NCBI GenBank assembly: GCA_963709155.1
Contig: CAVPVD010000010.1
Span: forward strand, 682,001 to 746,000
Length of the DNA: 64,000 nt
Direction: 5' to 3'
From: Bog-159 sp963709155
GTDB taxonomy: Bacteria > Acidobacteriota > Terriglobia > Bryobacterales > Bryobacteraceae
Shown here: in pieces, positions 33,765 through 43,611 of the stretch
Numbering within the stretch: position 1 is the stretch's first letter
Layout of the letters: every line of letters begins with the position of its first letter
Notes under the pieces: generated by a model
The model's input: the letters and a program-made list of their open reading frames with translations, nothing else
Databases searched by the model: none
What the model was told of the DNA's origin: nothing
Translations under genes and position numbers: made by a program

Positions 33765-36407
33765 TTACTCCTGCCGCAGCGTGTTCACGGGATCCACCCG
33801 CGATGCCCGCCACGCGGGCGACCAGCAGGCCAGCATGCCTACCAGGACCAGCGCTGCCGCGACACCCAGATATGTCGCCGGATCCCCCGGTTCGATCTGG
33901 AACAGCATCGGTTTCAGGAATCGTGTGAGAATCAGCGCCGCCAGCAATCCACCCACGAGTCCGAGAATCGTCAATACCAATGCCTGCCTTTCGATGAGCC
34001 AAAGCACCTGGTGACTCTTGGCGCCCAGCGCCATCCGAATTCCGATCTCAGCGGTCCTCTGCGCGACGCTGTAAGACATCACGCTGTAGATCCCGAATGC
34101 CGCCAGCAGCAACGACAGGCCCGCGAACCCGGCCACTAGAACCAACGCAAATCTTCGCTCCGATATCGATTGGCCCATCAGCTCATTCATCGTTTGTACG
34201 GCGAATACCGGCTGCGCACGATCCGCTTGTAGGATGGCGTATTTCATTGCCGTGCCTGCCGCCGCGGGATCCAGTTTGGCCTTGGCTACCACCGATATTT
34301 CGGGCGTAGAGTCAGGCGCCGCGCCCGGCATTTGCAGAAAGTCCGTATACACCTGCACGGGTGTGGCGGCGGCCAGCCCATCGGAATGCACGTCGGCCAC
34401 CACCCCCACAATCTCCCGCCAAAGCGGTGGGTCCTGAAAGGTAATTTCAATTCTCCTGCCGATCGGGTTCTCGCCGGGAAAATACTTGCGTGCCAGCGTT
34501 TGATTGATCACCGCCACCAGTGGCGTGCCGGCTACGTCGTTGTCGTTGAATAATCGTCCCTGGATCAGCCGCATCCCCATCACATCGAAATACGACGGCG
34601 TTACCGAAAAGAAGGCCGTGATCGGCGCTCGGCTCACACTCACTTCCTGCCCGTCCCGGCGCATGATGAAGGTCGGATTGCCCGCTAAGGGGATGTCCGT
34701 TGCGATGGCCGATTTTTCGATGCCCGGGACGGCCGCCACCTGCCGCAAGATATTTCGCGCCAACTCGACTTCCAGGCTCGGATGACCCGCATATTTCGCC
34801 CGCGCCGGCGTGATTCGCGCCGTAAGCACCCCGTCCGAATCAAAGCCCGCATCCACGTGCACCAGGGCATAGAAACTATGCATCAACAGACCCGCTCCTG
34901 CCATCAGCACCACCGCCGCCGTAACCTGCAACACCACCAGCGCATTGCGCAAGCCCGTGCGCGCGGTAGTGTTCCGGGAGCTCTGCTTCAATGACGCATG
35001 CAAATCGCTTCGCGCGTAGCTCCAGGCCGGCGCTACGCCGAACACGATGGCGGTCAGAACCGATAGCGCCAGCGTAAACAGGACCGCGCTCCGGTCCAAA
35101 TGGACGTCGGCCAAGCGGGGAATATTCTCGGGCGGCGTCAGTAGAATCGCACGCATCGCGCAAACCGCAAGAATCAAACCCGCCACTCCCCCGCTCAGTG
35201 AAAGCAAAAGACTCTCTACCAGCAGTTGGCGCAGCATGCGCAGACGTCCCGCCCCCAACGAGACGCGCACGGCCAGTTCGCGGGTTCTCCCCGCAGCTTT
35301 CGCCAGCAGCAGATTGGCCACGTTACTGCACGCGATTAAAAGCAAAAACCCCACCGCCGACACCAGGGCCACAAACGCCGGCCGGATATTGCCTACCAAA
35401 TCCTCCATCACGGGACGCACATCGATCGACTCATCCTGATCGAATTCCGGGTGCGCTTTGGCCAGTTTCTCCCCGATCAGAGAGAATTCAGCGCCTGCCA
35501 CGGTGGCGGAAATACCATCGCGCAGCCGCCCCACGACGCGCACAAAATGACCGTCGCGCCGCGAAGCGGTTTCGCCGCTCCATCCGAATCGAACCCAGAT
35601 CTCCGATAGCGGCGGATAGGAGAACCCCTTCGGCATCACGCCCACAATGGTGCGGGCTCTTCCGTCAATTACAATGGGGCGCCCCAGAACGTGCGCATCG
35701 CCGCCGAAACGCTGCTGCCAGACTCCATAGCTCAGGATGGCCACCGTGTCCCTGCCTGGCAGCGTATCCTCCTCGATAAAAGCGCGGCCTAAGGCGGGCG
35801 CCACCTGTAAACTGCGGAACAGACCGTCATCGCAGAGTGCGCCGATATACCGCTCCGGATCTCCCGTTGAGGTCACGCTGAAGCCTGTCTCGACGAATCC
35901 TCCCATGCTCTCCAGCACGTGATTCATTCTGCGCCAGTCCAAATAATTCCCGGGCGCGGCCGGCATGCGGGTAATATTCCGTTTGGGCATGGTTTCCCAG
36001 ATGTCCACCAGCCGCTCTGAACGGCGAAACGGTAGCGGTCGCAGCAACACCCCATTCACCAGGCTGAAGATCACGCTACTCGCGCCGATGCCCAGCGCCA
36101 ACGTCAAAACCGCGAACGTCGTGAAGCCCGCGTCCCGCCGTAGTTGCCGGAATCCGAATCGCAAATCCTGCATAACTTCCTCTACCGCAGTCCATAGCCA
36201 CATCTCCTGGCTCCTCTCTTGCACGCGTGTAATATTGCCGAAACGGCGCACAGCCGCCAGCCGCGCCTCTTCCAAAGACATGCCCGCTTCCTGGTTCTCG
36301 TGCATTTCCATGCGCAAATGCGCCTCAATCTCCTCTTCCAGGTCGCCCGCCGGCTCGCGGCGGTTGAATCGTGCTTTGCATTTGGCCCACTCCCGGCGCC
36401 ACCCCAC
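33765..36407 (-). CDS. Large FtsX/MacB-type ABC permease (acidobacterial orphan permease)
   Basis: An 880-residue membrane protein. Residues 1-60 are the cytoplasmic helical region found in this family (DLEEEIEAHLRMEMHENQEAG ... EEARLAAVRRFGN). There follow two FtsX-MacB modules, each with a periplasmic MacB_PCD domain. Helices include TFAVLTLALGIGASSVIFSL near residue 95, VALVSAVGFLLLIACSNVANLLLA near 345, and a C-terminal set ending WRASRVDPVNTLRQE. No ATPase gene is adjacent, as is usual for this 'ADOP' group. It lies immediately downstream of a padR gene (1 bp apart), which probably controls it. The substrate is unknown. Confidence 0.9.
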   Translation of the reverse strand: MGWRREWAKCKARFNRREPAGDLEEEIEAHLRMEMHENQEAGMSLEEARLAAVRRFGNITRVQERSQEMWLWTAVEEVMQDLRFGFRQLRRDAGFTTFAVLTLALGIGASSVIFSLVNGVLLRPLPFRRSERLVDIWETMPKRNITRMPAAPGNYLDWRRMNHVLESMGGFVETGFSVTSTGDPERYIGALCDDGLFRSLQVAPALGRAFIEEDTLPGRDTVAILSYGVWQQRFGGDAHVLGRPIVIDGRARTIVGVMPKGFSYPPLSEIWVRFGWSGETASRRDGHFVRVVGRLRDGISATVAGAEFSLIGEKLAKAHPEFDQDESIDVRPVMEDLVGNIRPAFVALVSAVGFLLLIACSNVANLLLAKAAGRTRELAVRVSLGAGRLRMLRQLLVESLLLSLSGGVAGLILAVCAMRAILLTPPENIPRLADVHLDRSAVLFTLALSVLTAIVFGVAPAWSYARSDLHASLKQSSRNTTARTGLRNALVVLQVTAAVVLMAGAGLLMHSFYALVHVDAGFDSDGVLTARITPARAKYAGHPSLEVELARNILRQVAAVPGIEKSAIATDIPLAGNPTFIMRRDGQEVSVSRAPITAFFSVTPSYFDVMGMRLIQGRLFNDNDVAGTPLVAVINQTLARKYFPGENPIGRRIEITFQDPPLWREIVGVVADVHSDGLAAATPVQVYTDFLQMPGAAPDSTPEISVVAKAKLDPAAAGTAMKYAILQADRAQPVFAVQTMNELMGQSISERRFALVLVAGFAGLSLLLAAFGIYSVMSYSVAQRTAEIGIRMALGAKSHQVLWLIERQALVLTILGLVGGLLAALILTRFLKPMLFQIEPGDPATYLGVAAALVLVGMLACWSPAWRASRVDPVNTLRQE

Positions 36408-36408
36408 G

Positions 36409-36771
<363 letters not shown>

Positions 36772-36782
36772 GTAGTCGATAG

Positions 36783-36803
36783 TCTACCACACGGGCTGGT
36801 AGA
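36783..36803. promoter_or_regulatory. Candidate PadR operator
   Basis: TCTACCA at 36783-36789 and TGGTAGA at 36797-36803 are perfect reverse complements separated by 7 bases. The site lies just upstream of padR. Its size and symmetry suit a PadR dimer, and repression of padR-permease transcription is inferred. Confidence 0.55.
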
Positions 36804-36815
36804 TAATCTACTGCT

Positions 36816-36971
36816 ATGCCCGTTTCCGGCGCCTTAGGTCTGAAGCCGGAGAATATCTTTGTCGCGCGCGACGGCCGGGTGAAAATTCTCGGACTGCGGA
36901 TTGGCCAAGCTGACGCATCCGGAAACAGTCATCGCTACCGTCTGACCGAGTTATTGTGCGGGAATCATTAG
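36816..36971 (+). pseudogene. Ser/Thr kinase catalytic-loop scrap
   Basis: A 51-codon frame from ATG 36816 reads LGLKPENIFVARDGRVKILG, the catalytic-loop to DFG region of bacterial Ser/Thr kinases, but with HRD lost (LGL) and DFG changed (LGL). It ends 3' in unrelated residues and overlaps the end of the convergent FAD gene. It cannot be active. Second kinase remnant in the window. Confidence 0.55.
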
Positions 36972-38236
36972 GCGCATGACTGCGGGACCTCTCCAGCGCT
37001 TAGAGGTTTGCCGTGCGGGATCGGTTCGGGCACTGCCGCAAATCTGGCAACGGCATCGAACAGGGGTTTGAAATCGCGGGAAAGATTGCCCATCAGGCAA
37101 TCCGTCAGGTCGCCCTTGAGGCTCGGGAACTCCGTGATGAACTCCCGGAAGCTGAACGCCTGGTTGTAGAAGGCGTAGACCAGCTTGCGCATGGCTTCAA
37201 TGCTTTGGCAAAACTGTGCGCCATAATCCGCGAAGCGGGATGCGGAAACGTCGCCGGCGGTCAGCGCGGCGTCTACGGCCTCGCCCGCGAGTTCGCCACT
37301 ACGCAGCGCCAACACGACGCCCGACGAGAATACCGGGTCCAGAAAGCCGAAGGCATCGCCCGCCAGCACGAGTCCATCGGCAGCGCAGTGGCGCGAGCGG
37401 TATGAGTATTCTCCGGTCACGCGATAGGGTCCGAACTGCTGGCCGGGGGCCAGATGGTTTCTGATCCAGGCATTCTTCTCCACTTCGCGGTGAAAGATGG
37501 TGGCCGGATCGCGCGTGTCCTGGTACAGGTACTCCCTTTCGGCCACGATGCCGACGCTCATAACGTCATTGGCCAGCGGAATGTACCAAAGCCAGCCCTT
37601 GCCCGGAAGGTAGGCGATGGTGGTCGCCCCTTCGTCGATGCCCGGGTCGCGCTGCGCGCCTTTGTAGTAAGTCCATAGGGCGATCTTATTCAGGACGGCA
37701 TCGCGCACCTTCCACCCGTTGCGGGTCACTGCGAAGGCCTCGCGGCCCGTGGCGTCGATGGTGACAGGCGCGCGGAATTCGCGCGTATCGCCCTCTTTGT
37801 CCACTGCCCTGACCCCGGTCACCGCATCATCTTGCTGAATCAGCTCGCGAACCGTGATCTCTTCGATCACCTCCGCGCCCCTCTCCCGCGAGTTGTCCAG
37901 CAAGAGTTGATCAAACTCGCTGCGCAGCACCTGCCAGGTGGCGGAGGCTTCGTGCGCGAGCTGCTGCGAAAAATAGAAAGGCACCGAAGCCCGTCCGCTC
38001 ATGCCCACGAACTGCACGCTATGCTTGCGGACGAAATGCGAGGTCTTCATGCGGTCCAGCACGCCGATGCGTTCGAGCGTGTAGTAGCCGTAGGGCAGCA
38101 AAGACTCGCCGATGTGATAGCGCGGAAACTTCTCCTTCTCCAGGACCACCACGCGCCGGCCTTTGGCGGCGAGCACGGCGGCCGCCGTCGAACCGGCCGG
38201 TCCGCCTCCAATCACAATGACATCATGGGTTTGCAT
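36968..38236 (-). CDS. FAD-dependent oxidoreductase (geranylgeranyl reductase/halogenase-like)
   Basis: A 422-residue flavoprotein. The FAD-binding GGGPAGSTAAAVLAAKGRRV is at the N-terminus, ESLLPYGYYTLERIGV and FDQLLLDNSRERGAEV follow, and LVLAGDAFGFLDPVFSSGVVLAL binds the ribityl/diphosphate part. This is the PHBH-fold family that includes geranylgeranyl reductases and tryptophan halogenases; no halogenase WxWxIP motif is visible. ATG 38236 (MQTHDVIVIGGG) is preferred to 38257 because it leads straight into the Rossmann strand. The substrate is unknown. It ends against the kinase scrap. Confidence 0.85.
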   Translation of the reverse strand: MQTHDVIVIGGGPAGSTAAAVLAAKGRRVVVLEKEKFPRYHIGESLLPYGYYTLERIGVLDRMKTSHFVRKHSVQFVGMSGRASVPFYFSQQLAHEASATWQVLRSEFDQLLLDNSRERGAEVIEEITVRELIQQDDAVTGVRAVDKEGDTREFRAPVTIDATGREAFAVTRNGWKVRDAVLNKIALWTYYKGAQRDPGIDEGATTIAYLPGKGWLWYIPLANDVMSVGIVAEREYLYQDTRDPATIFHREVEKNAWIRNHLAPGQQFGPYRVTGEYSYRSRHCAADGLVLAGDAFGFLDPVFSSGVVLALRSGELAGEAVDAALTAGDVSASRFADYGAQFCQSIEAMRKLVYAFYNQAFSFREFITEFPSLKGDLTDCLMGNLSRDFKPLFDAVARFAAVPEPIPHGKPLSAGEVPQSCA

Positions 38237-38279
38237 ATTTCTAATCGGAACCCTCACTTCGGAATCAGCGTTTCAGATG

Positions 38280-39676
38280 TTATCTTGGCTCGGCGTCGTT
38301 GAGCGGCAAGCTCATCGCAGCGGCGGCAACATCAGTTTCCAGTCTACCAATCGCCGGGTAATGGCTGCGCACCCAAGCCAGTCCGGCGAAAGCGCACACC
38401 ATCGCGATGGCCAAGACAGACCAGTAAGTCTTGGCTCCGGACTGAATGACCAACGCGCCGAACAGCGAAGTCAGCAGGCCTCCCAGCCGCCCGATGGTCC
38501 CGCATACGCGACTCCCGTGGCGCGTACGCTGGTGGGGTACACGTGCGCGGCCAGCGCGTACATAGAGGTCTGCACAGCGTTGGCCAGCAGACCGTTGATC
38601 CCCAGGCAGGCGATCAGCAGGACGTGATCGCCATGCGCTTGAATCGGAACCACCAGCAGCGCCAACGCGCTCCCGGCACAAGCCAGCGCGCCGGAGAGCA
38701 GCGGCCTGCGCGACCCCAACAGGGTCACCAGCGCGGCCCACAGCAACACACCCAGCACACCGCCGAAATTGTAGACGGCCAACCCGGCGCTGGCTGTGGC
38801 GACATTGAGTCCCTGCGCGGTCAGCATCGCCGGCAGCCAACCGAAGATCAGGTAAACGGATCCGAGGCTGCAGAAAAAGGCGACCCAAAGGCCCGTGGTA
38901 TCGCGGGCCAGGCCGGAACTGAATAACCTCCGTATCGAAGCGTGTTCCGCGCCATCGTGTTCAGCGCGGTCTTCAAACGCAGACCCGGCCGGTACGGCAT
39001 GACCCATGCTGCCCAGGAGAGCGACGAGCCGCGGCCACATCGCCGGCCGGCGCGCCAGGAATCGCGGCGATTCCGGCAGAAGCGCCATCAGGCCCAGCGC
39101 CAGGAGCAGCGGCAAAACGCCGCCGACCGAATACAACCCGCGCCACCCAAATCGCGGCAGAACCCAAGCGGCCAGCAAACCGCCCAGCATGCCGCCCAGC
39201 GGGAAGCAAACCAGCGTGAGTTTTACTGCCATGGCGCGCCGGCGCAGGGGCGCAAACTCAGCCGTCAGGGCGCTGGCGTTGGGCAGGGCGCCGCCAGTGC
39301 CCATGCCGGTTACGAAACGCAATATTGTCAGTCCCGCTAACCCGTGGACCATGGCGGTGGCGATGGTGGCCAGACCGAAAGTCGCCACGCAACCGATCAG
39401 CGCCATCCGCCTGCCGAAACGATCGCCGACATAGCCTGCCAGCGGACCGCCCACTGCCATCCCCGCCAGTCCGACCGCCAGCACCGGACCGAAATCGCCG
39501 CGGGCAACGTGCCATTCCCGGATCAGCGAGGGGATGGCGAAGCCGAGGATCTGAATGTCGAAACCATCGAAGATGACCGCCAGCGCCGCGAGCGCGGTCA
39601 GCAGTTTCTGATAGGTCGACCAGGAACTGCGATCGAGCAGTGCCGCGACATCGAAGGTCTGGCTGGTTGCGGGCAT
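38280..39676 (-). pseudogene. MFS transporter (aromatic-acid symporter type), one frameshift
   Basis: From ATG 39676 the frame gives about ten helices: AVIFDGFDIQILGFAIPSLI, GYVGDRFGRRMALIG (MFS motif A) and FVTGMGTGGALPNASAL, typical of AAHS/sugar-acid transporters. It runs on to RATGVAYAGPSGGWEAC and stops at 38471. Shifting one base at about 38495-38505 gives GTIGRLGGLLTSLFGALVIQ and the last two helices to 38280. One missing base in the GGACC stretch explains everything. The gene is either recently broken or an assembly error; otherwise it looks intact. Confidence 0.8.
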
Positions 39677-39735
39677 TGGGGCATTGTACCTAAAGCGGTG
39701 CGAACTCGCACCATGTTGACACGCCCAAGACCGGA

Positions 39736-40228
39736 CTAAAACAAATCGAGATCGCGGCTGCTGACGACTTTCCCGGAGTAACCTTGGTGGATTCCTTCTC
39801 CGGGTACACGTCTTCCTTTCGCCCGAAGTACATCTGGTGGTACAGAACCAGCAACTTCGGCTTCGACCGCGAGGCGATCGCCGCCGGTTCGGTAGTGGAT
39901 GTGTGAAAGGTAGTGTGATACTTTTGCACCGGCGGAGGAAACCTGGCCAGGCGGACGGCGGAGTAGACCTCATGCACCAGGACGTCGCAGCCCTGGCAGG
40001 CTTCTTCGATGGCGGGGCACGGGGCGGTGTCCCCCGATATTACAATGGTGCGGCCGCCCGCCTCGATGGCGTAACCGAACGCCTGGGGCCACGAGCCATG
40101 CAGCACGGGGATGGCACGCACCGAGATGTGCGCGTCGCGATTGGCGCACCGGCGAGCGCCCACAGGACGAGAGATCCTCGGCCGAGCAGCGATCGACGGT
40201 GGATGAGCGGCAAGGTGTAGAATATCAT
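39736..40228 (-). pseudogene. Metallo-beta-lactamase-fold hydrolase with deleted metal site
   Basis: The N-terminus from ATG 40228 is a signal-like IHRRSLLGRGSLVLWALAGA. After a deletion and shift the C-terminal half follows: PQAFGYAIEAGGRTIVISGD and VHEVYS...YHTTFHTSTTEPAAIA...KLLVLYHQMYF, as in RNase Z-like MBL proteins. The HxHxDH metal motif that should lie between is absent. A third lesion near the end shifts into YSGKVVSSRDLDLF and a stop at 39736. Three lesions make it clearly dead. Confidence 0.65.
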
Positions 40229-40265
40229 CTTTGCCGTCAGGCGACGATTACGGAGACTTCCCAAA

Positions 40266-41711
40266 TTGGCAACTTCCATCGCGACGGCTTCCACGGGCAG
40301 TCTAGACCCGGGCCGCTGGCGTTCTCTAGCCGTGGTGTTGTCGGCCTCCTTTCTGGTGACCCTCGACTTTTTTGTCGTGAATGTTTCGATCCCCTCGATT
40401 CGTGCTAGCCTGCACGCTTCGTTTGCCGACCTGCAACTGGTCATCGCCAGCTACGGGCTTACCTATTCCGTCCTTTTGATCACCGGCGGCCGGCTGGGCG
40501 ATATTTACGGGCGCAAGCGCATGTTCCTTTGTGGCATCGCCGGGTTCACCTCGGCTTCGCTTCTATGCGGGCTGGCGCCCAGTCCCGGTTTCCTGATTAC
40601 GAGCCGCGCCCTCCAGGGAAGCATGGCCGCCATGTTGTTGCCGCAAGTGCTCTCGTTGATCCAGGTGACCTTCCCGGTGCATGAGCGAGCCAAGGCGTTC
40701 GGCTTTTTCGGCATGGTGGTGGGCACCGCATCCTTCTCCGGAAATGTGCTGGGCGGCTTGCTGGTCAGCGCCAATGTTTTCGGATGGGGCTGGCGGCCCA
40801 TCTTCCTGATTAATCTGCCTATCGGCGCGATCGCCATACTGGCGGCCAGGCGAACGATTCGGGAATCGCGTTCGCCGAAGGCGCGCCGCCTGGACCTGGG
40901 AGGCGTGGCGTTGATGACTGCGTCGCTGTCTTTGCTGCTCTATCCGCTGGTCAAGGGACGCGAAGCCGGGTGGCCCGCATGGACGTATGCGTGCGCGGCG
41001 GCGTCGGTCCTGCTGCTGGCGCTGTTTGTGCGCTACGAACAAGGCGTCACCCGGCGCGGCGGATCGCCGCTGGTGGAGCTTTCGCTATTCCACGATCGCG
41101 CCTTCGTGATCGGCCTCTTCAGCGCGGTATGTTTCTTCAGCACCACGGCTTCCTTTTTCCTGATCTCGACGATCTTCCTGCAGAACGGCCTCGGTTACAG
41201 CGCGCGGGACGCGGGGCTGACGTTCGGTTCTTTTGCCGTTGCCTTCCTGTGCAGTTCCCTGGCTTCGGTTCGCGTGCAGCCGAAGCTCGGCAGCCGGATC
41301 ATCAATGCGGGTGCGGCGCTGATGATGTGCGGCTTGGCCGCCTTGCTGTGGGTGGCGCGCTCTCACGGCGCAGCGTTGACGGGCTTGGAACTCGCGCCCG
41401 CCTTGATGATCTACGGCACGGGACAGGGCTTCGTGATGCCCACGCTGGTGAGCACTATTCTCATCAATATCAAGGGCCATGACGCCGGATCGGCCTCCGG
41501 CGTATTGACCACCGTGCAGCAGTGCTCTTTCGCTATAGGGGTGGCCGCCATCGGGACGGTCTTCTTCAGCGCTTTGGGCGGCCGGACTGGCGCGGACGTT
41601 TTTGTGCACGCGCTTTCCAGGGCCTTTACCGTGAACATCTGCCTGCTCGGCGCCACGTTCCTGCTTATTCTGCAAATCCCGCGCAACCCCGTCAAAGACG
41701 CTAGGTTTTAG
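40266..41711 (+). CDS. MFS drug/metabolite exporter, DHA2 (EmrB/QacA-like) family
   Basis: A 481-residue proton-driven exporter with about 14 helices. Motif A is GGRLGDIYGRKRMF, LDFFVVNVSIPSI is in helix 1, and motif C-like GMVVGTASFSGNVLGGLL is in helix 5. This call uses the TTG start at 40266; no ATG fits. It is divergent from the broken MBL gene with about 37 bp between. No membrane-fusion partner or regulator is adjacent, so the substrate is unknown. Confidence 0.9.
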   Translation: MATSIATASTGSLDPGRWRSLAVVLSASFLVTLDFFVVNVSIPSIRASLHASFADLQLVIASYGLTYSVLLITGGRLGDIYGRKRMFLCGIAGFTSASLLCGLAPSPGFLITSRALQGSMAAMLLPQVLSLIQVTFPVHERAKAFGFFGMVVGTASFSGNVLGGLLVSANVFGWGWRPIFLINLPIGAIAILAARRTIRESRSPKARRLDLGGVALMTASLSLLLYPLVKGREAGWPAWTYACAAASVLLLALFVRYEQGVTRRGGSPLVELSLFHDRAFVIGLFSAVCFFSTTASFFLISTIFLQNGLGYSARDAGLTFGSFAVAFLCSSLASVRVQPKLGSRIINAGAALMMCGLAALLWVARSHGAALTGLELAPALMIYGTGQGFVMPTLVSTILINIKGHDAGSASGVLTTVQQCSFAIGVAAIGTVFFSALGGRTGADVFVHALSRAFTVNICLLGATFLLILQIPRNPVKDARF

Positions 41712-41759
41712 TCCAGTACACACACCTCATTCCCGGAAGTATGACATAATGCACGAATT

Positions 41760-43598
41760 GTGAAGAAGCTAATTATCCCTGCGCTTGTTCTCGGTCTGAC
41801 TGCCTTCGCGGCGGACCCCGAGCCGCTGACCGTTACCCTGGTCCCGAATCTCTCGTCGCCGCAGAAGGTCGGCACAATCGTCACCCTGCTGCCGCGGCTG
41901 GCGCATGCGACCCGAGCCACTTATGTCGCCCAATACAGCGTGAGCGTCAACGGCGGCGCATTCCACATGATCCGGGATTTCAGCCAGGATATGGTGTTTA
42001 CCTGGTCGCCGGAGCTCTACGAACACGAGGCGCGCGTGCGTGTGACGGTACGGGACAACGACACCATGAAAACGGCCGCGGCGGAATTGCCGTTCCGGAT
42101 AGTTTCCCGCATTGAGGGCCGGCGGCCGGTAATCACGCCTACGGCGCATCCGCTGGTGGCTCTGCTGAGCGCGCCGCCTTGCCCCGCGGGGAGCCAGTTC
42201 CGCGTGGAGTTTCGCAAAGTGGGAGATTCGTTTTCGAGCCACACCTCGGCCGAACCTTGCCGCGCCGCCCGCAGTAGCAACGTCTACGTAGCCGGGATGC
42301 GCGCCGATACCGATTATCAAATGCGGCCGGAGACGCTCGGCGGGGCCATGGAATCGGGCCCCTGGATTCCCTTCCATACCGGCCTGCTGGACGGCCGCTT
42401 CCCGCCGGTGAGCATTCCCACGCCGCGCGCCGGCGGCGCCCGCAGCGCCGACCAATTGCTGGTGAGCAGCATGGTGACTGAGCTTTATCATAATCAGGCT
42501 ACCGATCTGGAGGGCAATGTGGTCTGGACCTTCTCTTCGGGCTGGGCCTTCCTGACCCGTATCCTCCCTGGCGGCCGGTTTCTCGTATTGGCCGAGGCGG
42601 CGAATTCGCAAAACGACATTAAACGGTGGCAAGCAGTCCGGGAGCTGGATCTGCTGGGCAACACCTTGCGCGAAACGAATGCCAGCCGCGTGGCGGAACA
42701 GTTGGCGAGCCGTGGGATCCGTTCCAAATGCATGAAGGACGGCGAGCAGTGCGTTTCGGGATTTCATCATGAGGCTATCCGGCTGCCGAACGGCCACACG
42801 CTGGTCATAGCCGGCCTGGAAAGGATGTTTCCAGATGGCGCCCAGGGATCCAAGGACCCGGTGGATGTGATGGGAGACCTGGTCATCGACCTGGACCCGG
42901 ATTTTCAGGTGGGCTGGGTCTGGAACTCCTTCGACCACATGGATGTGAATCGCAAGTCGTTGGGCGACGAGAAATGCAAGCTGGGCCCCGGTAGCGACGG
43001 CTGTGCGTCGGTATTCCTCGCCGCAACGGCCAATGGCTGGCTGCACAGCAATGCCTTGAACTACATTCCCGGCAGCGGCGACCTTCTGATCTCGATTCCG
43101 GAGCAGGATTGGGTGGTGAAGATCGATTACAAGGATGGCAAAGGAACCGGCAAAGTGCTTTGGCGGCTGGGATTGGATGGAGACTTTAAGGCAAAATCGG
43201 ACGACCCCTACCCCTGGTTCTCTTACCAGCATGATGTAGGATTCGATCCCCCCGGATCGAATCGCCTGATCGTTTTCGACGACGGCGAGCGGCGGAAGAA
43301 GAAGTTTCCGAAGTCCAACAACCGCGGCCAGGTGTGGGAGTTGGATGAGCATGCCATGACCGCCACCCTGGTAGTGAACGCCGACTTGGGGGTGTATTCG
43401 GTGGCGGTCGGGTCCGCACAATCGCTCTCCGGCGGCGGGTTCAGTTTCGAATCCGGCATGGTCAACCCGGCCTCTGTTTCCAGCCGCGCCACCGAGGTCG
43501 GAGCGGACGGCAAGATCGTCTACGCACAGCAGACCGACGGCGCCATGACTTATCGCAGTTTCCGGGTGCCGGATCTCTACACCCCTCCACGCAAGTGA
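41760..43598 (+). CDS. Arylsulfotransferase (ASST-type), secreted
   Basis: A 612-residue exported protein with signal MKKLIIPALVLGLTAFAA (GTG start). From about residue 215 it follows the PF05935 arylsulfate sulfotransferase propeller: GNVVWTF, HHEAIRLPNGHTLVIAGLE, WNSFDHMDVN, WLHSNALNYIPGSGDLLISI, YQHDVGFDP. The several conserved His residues include the candidate sulfate-accepting His (in WLHSNAL or YQHDV). ASST moves sulfate between phenols without PAPS. A fibronectin-like N-terminal region precedes it. A PAPS-type sulfotransferase lies two genes downstream, suggesting a sulfate-transfer block. CATAAT near 41745 may be its -10 box. Confidence 0.85.
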   Translation: MKKLIIPALVLGLTAFAADPEPLTVTLVPNLSSPQKVGTIVTLLPRLAHATRATYVAQYSVSVNGGAFHMIRDFSQDMVFTWSPELYEHEARVRVTVRDNDTMKTAAAELPFRIVSRIEGRRPVITPTAHPLVALLSAPPCPAGSQFRVEFRKVGDSFSSHTSAEPCRAARSSNVYVAGMRADTDYQMRPETLGGAMESGPWIPFHTGLLDGRFPPVSIPTPRAGGARSADQLLVSSMVTELYHNQATDLEGNVVWTFSSGWAFLTRILPGGRFLVLAEAANSQNDIKRWQAVRELDLLGNTLRETNASRVAEQLASRGIRSKCMKDGEQCVSGFHHEAIRLPNGHTLVIAGLERMFPDGAQGSKDPVDVMGDLVIDLDPDFQVGWVWNSFDHMDVNRKSLGDEKCKLGPGSDGCASVFLAATANGWLHSNALNYIPGSGDLLISIPEQDWVVKIDYKDGKGTGKVLWRLGLDGDFKAKSDDPYPWFSYQHDVGFDPPGSNRLIVFDDGERRKKKFPKSNNRGQVWELDEHAMTATLVVNADLGVYSVAVGSAQSLSGGGFSFESGMVNPASVSSRATEVGADGKIVYAQQTDGAMTYRSFRVPDLYTPPRK

Positions 43599-43611
43599 GG
43601 CACACTCGGCG

